Both the position numbers and the translations under genes were made by a program. This document shows, piece by piece, positions 33,990 through 41,252 of a DNA stretch of 45,452 nucleotides (positions are counted from its first letter, which is position 1; the number at the start of each line of letters is the position of its first letter). The notes under the pieces were generated by a model. That model searched no databases. It saw nothing but the letters and a program-made list of their open reading frames with translations, and had not been told where the DNA came from. The stretch is from a virus: the IMG/VR virus record IMGVR_UViG_3300045935_000007, positions 1-45,452 of that record. One strand, 5' to 3'.

Positions 33990-34157
33990 TCAAACAGACT
34001 TTACTTTGGCATTCGGCTTATTTGCAAACCATTTAACTGAATCAACAATGCAGCATGCAATGTAAATAAGACCTGCGACAACTGCGCCATCATTTCTATT
34101 AAACGACAAAAGCAGCACAGCTAGTGCGGCCCAAATAGTTCTTTTGTTAACTTGCAT
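33990..34157 (-). CDS. Small membrane protein
   Basis: The 55-residue protein has two hydrophobic stretches (IWAALAVLLLSF and AVVAGLIYIACCIVDSV) and a basic tail, so it should span the inner membrane twice or as a hairpin. The ATG at 34157 lies 1 nt after the upstream stop. Confidence 0.65.
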   Translation of the reverse strand: MQVNKRTIWAALAVLLLSFNRNDGAVVAGLIYIACCIVDSVKWFANKPNAKVKSV

Positions 34158-34158
34158 T

Positions 34159-34317
34159 TTAATGCACCCCTCGACGCGCTGCGTAAAATCCATACATGTC
34201 GAAAACTTCAACCGCGTTTCCAAAGTCATCCATCACGCAAAGCAAATGAACATCCTTTGTACCGAAACTCCAATAAGTGAAACCGAAGCAAGTGTAATCG
34301 TAATCAGGTTCAATCAT
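34159..34317 (-). CDS. Small aromatic protein of unknown function
   Basis: The 52-residue protein (MIEPDYDYTCFGFTYWSFG...) is rich in Tyr, Phe and Asp. Its ATG lies inside the end of the upstream gene (8-nt overlap). No family recognised. Confidence 0.6.
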   Translation of the reverse strand: MIEPDYDYTCFGFTYWSFGTKDVHLLCVMDDFGNAVEVFDMYGFYAARRGVH

Positions 34318-34540
34318 TTTGCCACCCATTGATAATTTTATCAGCAGCCAATGCGCTAAGGAGTATACGCAATGCTGCATATTCTCCGCGAAGCCTGGAC
34401 ACTTTCAACGCCTTCACTGGCTCAGGAATTGAGCGTTTACGTTGAAGGATTGTAATTTCAATTGACAATTTGTACATCGCTTTTTGCAAAGCGATGGAGG
34501 CGTCTTGTGCCTCTTGATCCGTCAATTTAATGTTTGCCAT
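34310..34540 (-). CDS. Small helical protein of unknown function
   Basis: The 76-residue protein starts MANIKLTDQEAQDASIAL. It is predicted to be a helical hairpin (AMYKLSIEITILQ; SRLRGEYAALRILLSAL). Its ATG shares a base with the upstream stop (TAATG). Confidence 0.68.
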   Translation of the reverse strand: MANIKLTDQEAQDASIALQKAMYKLSIEITILQRKRSIPEPVKALKVSRLRGEYAALRILLSALAADKIINGWQND

Positions 34541-34659
34541 TAATTGCGCTCCCATCCAAAACTGACATGAAAAGGTTTCAAAAAGATATAGCTGTAAAAC
34601 TTACCAATTTGAAGTTCATAACTATTCATCAACTTGTTATGACGTAATATCAGTGCCAT
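34540..34659 (-). CDS. 39-residue protein of unknown function
   Basis: The frame MALILRHNKLMNSYELQIGKF... ends GWERN. AAAGGTAG lies 5-6 nt before the ATG, and the TAA overlaps the next start as TAATG. It is aromatic-rich and probably a beta hairpin. The good ribosome-binding site and coupling support it despite its size. Confidence 0.6.
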   Translation of the reverse strand: MALILRHNKLMNSYELQIGKFYSYIFLKPFHVSFGWERN

Positions 34660-34696
34660 TTGGCTACCTTTCGTTTGAAGTCTCGACTATAGCAGC

Positions 34697-35071
34697 TTAC
34701 GAACCGCCAGACAAGCCTAATTTTCGATTTGTCATCCCTAGGTTGAAGACGCTAACGGATTGACGCTTCTTGCGTTCGCGATGATAGAAAGCGTTCTTTT
34801 GTTCCTGGGGGTCACGCGGCAGTGGCTTAGGCGAATTCCTGCGATCACCCAGCGCATATACAGCACGTAGGTAATCAATCTCACCGTCCACACTGTACAC
34901 CCATGTGCAAATATGAATTCGTTTCGGAATAGTCTTTTGCTCATGAGCCATACGCGAAATAACACGCGTTATATTATTTAGCGTGCATCCGATGTGCTTT
35001 GCAATTTCAATCGAAGATGCTTCGCCTAGCTCTTCCAACGCTTCTGTGATTTGTCTAACTCGATAGCTCAT
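34697..35071 (-). CDS. Winged helix-turn-helix protein, candidate regulator
   Basis: The 124-residue protein starts with a helix (VRQITEALEELGE) followed by a clear HTH (SSIEIAKHIGCTLNNITRVISRMAHE, residues ~18-43) and a wing-like strand (IHICTWVYSVDG). The C-terminal third is basic (HRERKKRQ). It likely binds DNA and could control the early-to-late switch. It overlaps the upstream gene by ATGA. Confidence 0.78.
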   Translation of the reverse strand: MSYRVRQITEALEELGEASSIEIAKHIGCTLNNITRVISRMAHEQKTIPKRIHICTWVYSVDGEIDYLRAVYALGDRRNSPKPLPRDPQEQKNAFYHRERKKRQSVSVFNLGMTNRKLGLSGGS

Positions 35072-35331
35072 TTCGAATCGCGCGCTTTAACTAGTTGCAA
35101 AAATTCAGAAACTTCGCCTTTAATAATTTCCGGCAAAATCACCCCACCTTTACTAAGTCTATGAATCTTTGGCTGCTTCGGCCTTTGTTCACGTTCAAGC
35201 ATTAAACCCATATTCAGCAGTTTACACAAGCGCAGCGCGCCTTGTGCCGAACGTGCTTCGCATACAATATCACGACCGAACCAAATGCGCAATGCATTAT
35301 CGTCTTTAACTAAATAAACGTTCATACTCAT
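35068..35331 (-). CDS. Small basic protein of unknown function
   Basis: The 87-residue protein starts MSMNVYLVKDDNALRIWFG with AAAGGG about 6 nt before the ATG. Its basic middle (REQRPKQPKIHRLSKGG) is followed by an amphipathic helix. It overlaps the upstream gene by 26 nt and the HTH gene by 4 nt. Confidence 0.68.
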   Translation of the reverse strand: MSMNVYLVKDDNALRIWFGRDIVCEARSAQGALRLCKLLNMGLMLEREQRPKQPKIHRLSKGGVILPEIIKGEVSEFLQLVKARDSK

Positions 35332-35755
35332 TTTGACCCTTTGCTTTATTTAACTTATTTACAAATTTAATTGCTTTCCAAGTAAGCCGCTTTTCTGCTT
35401 GACTCAAATCACGCCAATAAAAACCACCAATATCGATGTACCAAAACAATTTCTTTGGCTTTGGATTCCAACGTTGACGAATGATTGGCTTAATCATTGC
35501 TTTTTCTCGGAAGAATGCAATTACGGCGCAATCGTCACAATGATAGATTGAACGAATGCCATGTGGGCAACGCGCATCCACCGCCGGCCGCTCGGCCTTC
35601 TCGGCAGTCGGGGCGGCGTCGTGCTTGACCTGTTCCAAATAGCGATACAAAAGTTCTCGCGGACCGCTTGCGTTGATGCCGATGGTCATTCGTGCGCAGT
35701 CGTCAAGGTTTTCAATGGCGTCCGCAGCTTCCTGCCAAGTGATCTTTTTAGCCAT
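35306..35755 (-). CDS. Zinc-site-containing protein of unknown function
   Basis: The 149-residue protein has a helical N-terminus, then CPHGIRSIYHCDDC (a Cys/His knuckle, residues ~63-76), then a Trp/Lys-rich basic C-terminus (KPKKLFWYIDIGGFYWRDL). Its first 60 codons are GC-rich and host-like while the rest is AT-rich, so the gene looks mosaic. It overlaps the upstream gene by 8 nt. Confidence 0.7.
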   Translation of the reverse strand: MAKKITWQEAADAIENLDDCARMTIGINASGPRELLYRYLEQVKHDAAPTAEKAERPAVDARCPHGIRSIYHCDDCAVIAFFREKAMIKPIIRQRWNPKPKKLFWYIDIGGFYWRDLSQAEKRLTWKAIKFVNKLNKAKGQNEYERLFS

Positions 35756-36116
35756 GCTTGCGCTCCTCTGCTACCGGCCGGCTCTCCGCTGCGGGAGCGG
35801 CTACTCCCTGGGGTGCAGCAGGCGGGGTGGCGAGAGCGGTCAGGAGTTCGTCGCGGCGCGCGTTGGCGAAGCTGTGCGCGTGATCTTCGCGAACGGTCAG
35901 ATGGGCGCGCCCGTGGTGGTAGGCAGCGTTAAGCGCATCCTTTGCCAGATCGACGATCTTGTTCGGCACCACTGCTGCGCTCGCCTGGGCCACAGCGGCT
36001 TGCGAAGCCTCAATACAAGCGCGAGCAAACATTCGCATATCCAATCGATCGCAAACTTGACCAAATTGTTTGTATTGACGATCAAAGATCGCATCAATTT
36101 CTTCGTCTGAAATCAT
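35748..36116 (-). CDS. Protein with GC-rich, disordered C-terminus
   Basis: The 122-residue protein starts at 36116. AAGGAG lies 8 nt upstream of this ATG; the in-frame TTG at 36122 is too close to that site. The N-terminal 50 residues are AT-rich coding and helical (MISDEEIDAIFDRQYKQFG). The rest is GC-rich and ends PAAPQGVAAPAAESRPVAEE, a style common in Burkholderiales prophage proteins. The change in composition within one gene suggests recombination. Confidence 0.7.
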   Translation of the reverse strand: MISDEEIDAIFDRQYKQFGQVCDRLDMRMFARACIEASQAAVAQASAAVVPNKIVDLAKDALNAAYHHGRAHLTVREDHAHSFANARRDELLTALATPPAAPQGVAAPAAESRPVAEERKHG

Positions 36117-36235
36117 CTCCAATACTCCTTTGGACAGTCAGTACTATCTTTGCACCAATGTGCCGCATCAACGCTGCATTTTACAAGCGAAAAGCACAAT
36201 ATGGCAAGCGCAAAATAAACAATTGTTTTAGTCAT
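36113..36235 (-). CDS. 40-residue secreted or membrane-anchored Cys-rich peptide
   Basis: The frame MTKTIVYFALAILCFSLVKC... has a positive start and a hydrophobic core like a signal peptide. A short polar mature part has spaced cysteines (HWCKDSTDC). ATGA overlaps link it to both neighbours (36232-36235 and 36113-36116), and the ribosome-binding site of the next gene lies in its last codons. It could act in the periplasm or envelope, for instance in lysis control or superinfection exclusion; that role is speculation. Confidence 0.6.
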   Translation of the reverse strand: MTKTIVYFALAILCFSLVKCSVDAAHWCKDSTDCPKEYWR

Positions 36236-36354
36236 TCTTGCACCTCGTGAGTTTGCCGAAACTCTTCGGCGTTGCGTTCGATCCATTCTTCAGCAGTAAG
36301 ACCACTCTCCCGAATGGCCTTCATTTGCTCTTCCATGAATTGAGAGAACGACAT
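36232..36354 (-). CDS. 40-residue acidic helical protein
   Basis: The frame MSFSQFMEEQMKAIRESGLT... is acidic and helical. Its ATG overlaps the upstream stop as TAATG, and its stop overlaps the next start as ATGA. No family recognised. Confidence 0.62.
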   Translation of the reverse strand: MSFSQFMEEQMKAIRESGLTAEEWIERNAEEFRQTHEVQE

Positions 36355-36470
36355 TATGCACCTACCACAAGCAACGCAATTCCATACGCTACAATAAACG
36401 ATGGAATCATCAGAATCAAAACTAACATGATCCATAGTACAAATGCAATTGTTGATAGGATTTTGAACAT
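36354..36470 (-). CDS. 38-residue membrane protein
   Basis: Almost the whole protein is hydrophobic (FVLWIMLVLILMIPSFIVAY), one long or two short membrane helices. GGAGAG lies before the ATG at 36470. It is the first gene after a near-consensus promoter (36498-36526), so it is probably made early and in quantity. Confidence 0.68.
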   Translation of the reverse strand: MFKILSTIAFVLWIMLVLILMIPSFIVAYGIALLVVGA

Positions 36471-36497
36471 TTGTTCTCTCCGATTGCTAATGTAGCA

Positions 36498-36526
36498 ATG
36501 ATAACGATATGCAATGTGGTTGTCAA
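36498..36526 (-). promoter_or_regulatory. Strong sigma70 promoter
   Basis: On the minus strand a perfect TTGACA (36526-36521), a 17-bp spacer and TATCAT (36503-36498) lie about 30 nt before the 38-residue membrane protein. This is the best host-type promoter I found and should fire early from the small-gene operon. Confidence 0.8.
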
Positions 36527-36538
36527 ACGTCTTTACAT

Positions 36539-36676
36539 TCAACCAGCAAACTTAGCTGACCATTCGTTTTCATCACCACCGAACGTCTTGATGCAATAGT
36601 CAATTGCATCTTGTTCACAACCACAGTTCAAAATGGTTGTCCAATAAATACCTTTAAAATAAACTTCGAAATTCAT
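36539..36676 (-). CDS. 45-residue protein of unknown function
   Basis: The frame MNFEVYFKGIYWTTILNCGC... has GGAG about 9 nt before its ATG and lies just downstream of a promoter. It is acidic with a beta-alpha pattern and a CGC pair. No family recognised. Confidence 0.65.
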   Translation of the reverse strand: MNFEVYFKGIYWTTILNCGCEQDAIDYCIKTFGGDENEWSAKFAG

Positions 36677-36714
36677 GATTGCTTCTCCGATTCGTTTCGT
36701 AATTCGATGTGGTG

Positions 36715-36743
36715 ACTATAACGATGAACGAACCGACGCACAA
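36715..36743 (-). promoter_or_regulatory. Candidate sigma70 promoter
   Basis: On the minus strand TTGTGC (36743-36738), a 17-bp spacer and TATAGT (36720-36715) precede the 45-residue gene by about 40 nt. Confidence 0.55.
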
Positions 36744-36749
36744 GCAACT

Positions 36750-37169
36750 TTACAATCGAGCGCAGTTCTTCCATGCTTGCGCTGCTGTTTCACAAGACGA
36801 ACAGACAACGAAACCGCTACGGCATTCACACTTCGAATCGTTCTCAATCGGCACCAAATCAGGGAACAAAACTTGTCGTTCTTCGTGCGAGATGCCCACA
36901 GACATCGGCGGTTCATCCATCGCTACAAAGTCATCCGTTGGCAACCCGGCCAGCTTAGCACGGATCGATTCCTGACTCTCAAGCACCTCAATGCTAGGTA
37001 CCCCACGGGCATCAAGAAATAACCGCGTTTTGGCCCCATTCTGGCGGCGCTGGGGCCTGTCTACCCCGCCAATGCTGACCATGATCGGCTGCATCATGCG
37101 GATCGAACTGGATTCGACCTGAATTTCAGCAGTGTTGCCCTGAAGCACTTGATTCAAAGTGATGAACAT
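36750..37169 (-). CDS. Protein of unknown function with C-terminal Cys cluster
   Basis: The 139-residue protein starts MFITLNQVLQGNTAEIQVES with AGAGGAAAC before the ATG. The N-terminal half looks beta-rich (IMVSIGGVDRPQ). The C-terminus has CECRSGFVVCSSC, a possible zinc site. A GC-richer patch covers 36940-37080. The opposite strand is also open over part of this region, but lacks a ribosome-binding site and fits the operon poorly. Confidence 0.65.
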   Translation of the reverse strand: MFITLNQVLQGNTAEIQVESSSIRMMQPIMVSIGGVDRPQRRQNGAKTRLFLDARGVPSIEVLESQESIRAKLAGLPTDDFVAMDEPPMSVGISHEERQVLFPDLVPIENDSKCECRSGFVVCSSCETAAQAWKNCARL

Positions 37170-37288
37170 GTTTCCTCTATCGATGGTTTGTTTCGTTAGC
37201 CATCCCTCTTTTGAGGGGTGCCCCTAGTGTCGAGGCTTGCAGAAAAATTTGCAACAGTGTTTGTACTTATTTCAATAGTTTCGTTGTT

Positions 37289-37504
37289 CTAAAGCAAATC
37301 AATCGCTTCGATAGTTATCGGCGGATGTACATCGCCAATCGTTGAAAACATCACACAACCATTTGCATTCAATACGGCCAATTCTTGCGGCGTAGGTTTC
37401 CAAAAAGATGCGACCTGCATCGGACCTTTCATCTTGTCTTTGTATTTTGTGACAGCGTTGCCGCTTGATGTTGCATTGTTTGTTGAATGTTCAATAAATT
37501 TCAT
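37289..37504 (-). CDS. Small conserved-looking phage protein
   Basis: The 71-residue protein starts at 37504 (MKFIEHSTNN); AAAGG lies about 8 nt upstream. The C-terminal part (FWKPTPQELAVLNANGCVMFS through HPPITIEAI) resembles a small protein seen in other proteobacterial phages whose function is unknown to me. It is the first gene after the iteron-like region. Confidence 0.7.
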   Translation of the reverse strand: MKFIEHSTNNATSSGNAVTKYKDKMKGPMQVASFWKPTPQELAVLNANGCVMFSTIGDVHPPITIEAIDLL

Positions 37505-37545
37505 TGCTTTTACCTTTGACTGCTGATTTTGCACCAAAATAGTGC

Positions 37546-37778
37546 AAGTGATAAAAAGTGATGTTAGCGTGATAGCTAAGTTGTTGATTTATATAGATTA
37601 GTGATGAAGTGATAAAAGTGATACTAGCAAAGTCTTAAGATATATCTCAGGAATAGGGGAGATAGAGAGTTTTCGTATCACTTTTATCACTTTCACTTCA
37701 CCCCTCGCTAAGTCCTTGATTTCATTAGACTAGTGATAGATGCACCAAAGTGATGCGTATCACTTTCTATCACTTTGG
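37546..37778. repeat. Iteron-like cluster of GTGAT repeats, candidate origin or operator
   Basis: This AT-rich gap between the primase gene and the small-gene operon contains about 12 copies of GTGAT or its complement. They include AAGTGATAAAAAGTGAT (37546-37562), an 18-bp unit AAGTGATAAAAGTGATAC (37607-37624) and its perfect inverted copy (37675-37692), and a palindrome AAAGTGAT-gcgt-ATCACTTT (37747-37766) followed by another ATCACTTT. Direct plus inverted repeats in an AT-rich gap beside a primase gene suggest a replication origin or a cooperative operator. No gene fits in this 288-bp gap. Confidence 0.75.
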
Positions 37779-37792
37779 GCCGAATCGCATCA

Positions 37793-40171
37793 TCAAAACA
37801 ACTTGGAAACGTCCATCACCGCATAAAGCTTGCCGGATGTACCGTATTTTGCCAATGTTGCTTGGTCGATTTCCTTTAAGCAACCTTCAAAACAGAGAGA
37901 TTGAACGCAACGCATGAAAGATTGAGAAGAACCACCAACACCTAAACGAAACGCCGCGAGTTGAATTAAATTTTGACGCAGGTACGAATAAGAGATTATT
38001 TTGTTATTATGCAATGCTTTATCAAATGTATGTTTCGGCAAAGTAGTTGCACTTTCACCAACGTAACGACGTAAGAACTTCTTCGCATCTGCTGTTTGAC
38101 GTGCATCCCCTTCGCCAACTTCACCACGTTCGAATCGATCAAGCATGCGCTTTGTTCCATCATTGATGATCGTTACAGCCCATCGATATGCGTGGGCATC
38201 GATCATCGGATTAAATGGATTGTTGCCAATCGCAACCAACGCTGCAAGTTTCATTGCTTTAACGTGAGCGCGCGACCACACTTGACGTGCTGATTCTTTC
38301 GATTCACCTTCCAATGCTCGTTTAGTCACCGACCGATATTGCTCGTTAAGGTGTTGCGCCTCAGCATCCATAAGCACATGTACTGCACGATTCATATGAT
38401 CCATCTTTAGAATCGTGGTCATGAGTGTTGCAATCTTCGTCAACAGGTCTTGACTAGGTCGCGTTGTGTGAGCCCATGCGTTATAAGTTTCGCTACCCGA
38501 ATCCTGTTCGATCAAGGTGAAGCGCGGTAATAGGCCGTCGGCCATCATCGTTTCGTTGAGCGCATCCCACAGGTGGACCGGCGCTGTTTCGCCGAGCAAT
38601 GTGAGTGCTGGCGATTGAATGCTTTCGGTGTTCTTCAGTTTGTCAGCAAACAACGATGCACCTAGATATTGACCTTCGCCGGATTTGGTGAACAGTTCTA
38701 GATATGCTTTCTTCAGCAGCTTTATCGGAGATGGGGCACGAGGATGCGTGAGGTTTTGTAATTCAATCCCAAATTCAGTTTGAATTGAAAGGCACGATTT
38801 GCGTTCCTTAATTGCAGCATATAAGGCTTGTCCTGACGCAATTTGATCCGCGCCAAAGTACGATTTAGAACCGGGTAAAATCTCGCCGATAGCATTAGCA
38901 AGTTTCGATATCCCTCCTGCCATAGCTTCTTTACCCGTACCGGTCGGAGCAACCAGTAGAAGATATAGATTGCATCCCAATCCGTTAACGTTGAAGGCAC
39001 GGCCACAGATTGCGGAAAGGAATGCGATCGATGCTGTGAGCGCAGTTCGCGGCAAAGGATACGCGCTCTGTGCGTACATGAATTTTGCAATTTCGCCAAG
39101 CAAACCCGGCGGCGAATCGAAATCGTCATCCGAACGAATTGCAGGTGCGATGGTGAACGGAGTATCGGCCTTTTCTTGCTCTTTTTGTTCAATTTGCTGT
39201 TTAGCGATTTGTGCATTGCGCTCATGATGTTCCCTAAGTTGTCGCTCGATACCGGCAAGTCGCTTTTGTTCTAGCTCTGCTTTTTCGCGAGCTATTTCAG
39301 TTAGTATGCGATTGCCTTCAGCGATAAGTGCATCAATATTAATAAGTTCTACTTGCTGATCCAGTGCCTTGTCGATTGTCTTTTGCAAATAGTCTTTACG
39401 ATATGCTTTATCGCGCTTGCCAAGAACGGACATATGGAAGATGCGGGCAAGCTGCTGATGATTCTGCGTATAGAACGCAAGAATATTCATCAACGCTTGA
39501 TCGGCATCCGATTGCGATCCCCATGTGCCTTGCCATTCGCCTTTGAATAGTTGAATGAACAAGTGTCCATTTTTGGCAGCATAGGCGCGGTCGCAAATCG
39601 ATGAATCATCGTCAGTCTGATTACGACTGATTACCGGCGCATCGTCCTTTTGTCCAGCAAGTTCACCGTACAGCGAATCAATAACCTGTTGGCATTCACC
39701 AATGGGATCATTACGATAGACATTGCCAGTCATCGTCATATAGCGAAGTTCACTATACATTTCGACGCCCGGTTTGCGCTTGTTGATACCCACAGGTACA
39801 GCACCGCGGGCGATGATGTGCAGGCCCTTACCGCTGGGGCTGATTTCTTGATACGTGGCGAATGCAGCGGAAATCTTTTGCTGCGCTTCTTTGAACTTAG
39901 CTAGTTCTTCGCCTTCGGCCTTTGGTTCATCTAGATCGATGAAACAATACGGGTCATCTTTCGTCAGTACGAAACCAATGCCGTCAAATCCTTGCACGTC
40001 ACATGCGAATTCGAATGAAGCCCATGTTTGCGGATTATTAACTTCGGCTTTCAGCCCTTGAACGCACGGCGAATACGGAACCTTTGTAGGCTTTGATCCA
40101 TTACGATCTTCATAACGCCAAACGACCCATTGCGCTCTATCGCGCAGTTCTTGCGGGATATTTGCGAACAT
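37793..40171 (-). CDS. Primase-helicase: PrimPol-like N-terminus with DUF3987-type ATPase
   Basis: The 792-residue protein starts with a PrimPol-like domain of the NrS-1 type. It has WVVWRYEDRNG near residue 15, acidic FIDLD at 77-81, a SGKGLHI motif at 113-119 and RYMTMTGN at 143-150. A charged coiled coil (283-337) links it to a DUF3987-type ATPase with Walker A APTGTGKE at 408-415 and TEFGIELQNL as a Walker B-like segment. It should prime and unwind DNA at the fork, and it sits next to the repeat cluster at 37546-37778. The ATG shares a base with the upstream HTH gene stop (TGATG). It is on the opposite strand to the rest of the replication genes. Confidence 0.87.
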   Translation of the reverse strand: MFANIPQELRDRAQWVVWRYEDRNGSKPTKVPYSPCVQGLKAEVNNPQTWASFEFACDVQGFDGIGFVLTKDDPYCFIDLDEPKAEGEELAKFKEAQQKISAAFATYQEISPSGKGLHIIARGAVPVGINKRKPGVEMYSELRYMTMTGNVYRNDPIGECQQVIDSLYGELAGQKDDAPVISRNQTDDDSSICDRAYAAKNGHLFIQLFKGEWQGTWGSQSDADQALMNILAFYTQNHQQLARIFHMSVLGKRDKAYRKDYLQKTIDKALDQQVELINIDALIAEGNRILTEIAREKAELEQKRLAGIERQLREHHERNAQIAKQQIEQKEQEKADTPFTIAPAIRSDDDFDSPPGLLGEIAKFMYAQSAYPLPRTALTASIAFLSAICGRAFNVNGLGCNLYLLLVAPTGTGKEAMAGGISKLANAIGEILPGSKSYFGADQIASGQALYAAIKERKSCLSIQTEFGIELQNLTHPRAPSPIKLLKKAYLELFTKSGEGQYLGASLFADKLKNTESIQSPALTLLGETAPVHLWDALNETMMADGLLPRFTLIEQDSGSETYNAWAHTTRPSQDLLTKIATLMTTILKMDHMNRAVHVLMDAEAQHLNEQYRSVTKRALEGESKESARQVWSRAHVKAMKLAALVAIGNNPFNPMIDAHAYRWAVTIINDGTKRMLDRFERGEVGEGDARQTADAKKFLRRYVGESATTLPKHTFDKALHNNKIISYSYLRQNLIQLAAFRLGVGGSSQSFMRCVQSLCFEGCLKEIDQATLAKYGTSGKLYAVMDVSKLF

Positions 40172-40374
40172 CAGGCCCCCAGCAACTTGCGGCCGCTGAG
40201 ACGTTCATAGAGAACCTGCACTCTATCCGCCGAACCCTTCTTTATATGCTTACATGCAAACTTCGTAAGCCAATCGATGCTTATGCCTAGTTCGGCCGAT
40301 AGCTGTTCGTATGTCAGTTCGCGAGGGCGATTGCACAGCATTTCGCGCGTCGCTTCTGTTAGTGATGTGGTCAT
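40171..40374 (-). CDS. Small helix-turn-helix DNA-binding protein
   Basis: The 67-residue protein starts at 40374 (MTTSLTEATREML). An HTH-like segment (TYEQLSAELGISIDWLTKFAC) covers about residues 22-42, followed by a basic helix. It is the first minus-strand gene after the divergent regulatory gap and is coupled to the primase by TGATG. It could autoregulate both divergent units or help load the primase. A longer frame to 40503 would cover the promoter region and is rejected. Confidence 0.72.
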   Translation of the reverse strand: MTTSLTEATREMLCNRPRELTYEQLSAELGISIDWLTKFACKHIKKGSADRVQVLYERLSGRKLLGA

Positions 40375-40405
40375 TGGGACTCGGTAGCCTCTTGGATGCG
40401 GGGCG

Positions 40406-40415
40406 ATGTTAACAT
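40406..40415. promoter_or_regulatory. Palindromic operator candidate ATGTTAACAT
   Basis: A perfect 10-bp palindrome lies between the divergent starts, 32 nt upstream of the small HTH gene. It fits a dimeric HTH protein, possibly the one encoded next to it. Confidence 0.4.
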
Positions 40416-40447
40416 GGCTTTCCGCAAGATCGGCAGCAAAAAAAGCA

Positions 40448-40476
40448 TAGACAGCACAAAGCGACCCTGATAGAGT
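40448..40476 (+). promoter_or_regulatory. Candidate promoter of the replication operon
   Basis: TAGACA, a 17-bp spacer and TAGAGT lie about 45 nt before the MazG-like gene start. It is the only plus-strand promoter candidate in the divergent gap. Confidence 0.5.
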
Positions 40477-40521
40477 CCGTTCCGTGGGATGTCCCCGCAG
40501 CAACGTTTAGGGAAAACACCG

Positions 40522-41169
40522 ATGCAAGACCATGACACCATCGCCGCTTTCAATGCCGAAAGCACCGCCGCAGAAACGAAGTCTTCAGCGTTTTATGGCA
40601 ACCTTGTGCCGTTGGATGATCTTTCATTAGCACTTGCACAATTCATTGAAGCTGGCAACAAGCTAGACAAGATGAAAAAGTCGCTTTTCTATGGGCGTGC
40701 TTACGAATCGTTCCGCACTGAAATGGGTTATGTGGAACATCCGTTGAAATGCGAAGATTTGCCAGAAACAGTTTTCCCCGGTTTCGAATCGCAAGGTCGT
40801 GACATCATTCATGCGATCATCGGTAAGGCTACAGAAGCCGTCGAGTTGTGCGAACTGCTCGAAACATCGATTCAATCGCACCAACCTGTCGATCAAGTTG
40901 GTTATGTGGAAGAAATCGGCGATTCCCGTTGGTATGATCGCATCGGCCTACCAGCCGTGGGCATTACTTGCCGTGAGGCTGACCAGGGCAACTATCGCAA
41001 GTTGTCGGCGAAGGCAGCGGCGCAGGCCCGCACGCATGCACGATACGCCGAAGGCTTCAGCGAGAAAGAGGCGATTGTGCGTGATATTCCGGCAGAACGT
41101 GCGGGCCTGGAAGCAACGATGCAAGCGCGCGGCGTATGGCCGTTTCCGAAGGCAAACATTCAGCGTTAA
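40522..41169 (+). CDS. MazG-like nucleotide pyrophosphohydrolase
   Basis: The 215-residue protein has the all-alpha NTP pyrophosphatase metal motif: EAVE with Glu105 and Glu108, then after a spacer VEEIGD with Glu130, Glu131 and Asp134. Phage MazG-like enzymes hydrolyse dNTPs or alarmone-like nucleotides; the substrate cannot be read here. The ATG at 40522 has AGGGA about 9 nt upstream; an ATG at 40489 is less well placed. It is the first gene of the plus-strand operon, so early expression is likely. The 3' third is GC-richer. Confidence 0.82.
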   Translation: MQDHDTIAAFNAESTAAETKSSAFYGNLVPLDDLSLALAQFIEAGNKLDKMKKSLFYGRAYESFRTEMGYVEHPLKCEDLPETVFPGFESQGRDIIHAIIGKATEAVELCELLETSIQSHQPVDQVGYVEEIGDSRWYDRIGLPAVGITCREADQGNYRKLSAKAAAQARTHARYAEGFSEKEAIVRDIPAERAGLEATMQARGVWPFPKANIQR

Positions 41170-41174
41170 ATAGC

Positions 41175-41203
41175 TTGCATGATGCTGCGATGTGTTCTAT
41201 ACT
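41175..41203 (+). promoter_or_regulatory. Candidate sigma70 promoter
   Basis: TTGCAT (41175-41180), a 17-bp spacer and TATACT (41198-41203) lie 50 nt before the 154-residue protein gene. It could also transcribe the tRNAs and the recombination genes downstream. Confidence 0.6.
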
Positions 41204-41252
41204 GAATGCGTCGCAGCAATCAAGCAACGACACAAGCAAAGGAATCAAAACC

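Noticed and set aside
36675-37022. Plus-strand open frame of 115 codons in the small-gene array
   Set aside because: The minus-strand gene 36750-37169 has a good ribosome-binding site and the direction of all its neighbours. The plus frame has neither.
37200-37220. Hairpin CCCTC-TTTT-GAGGG before the 139-residue protein gene
   Set aside because: The stem is short and has no T-run on the minus strand, so it is not called a terminator; it could be a leader structure.
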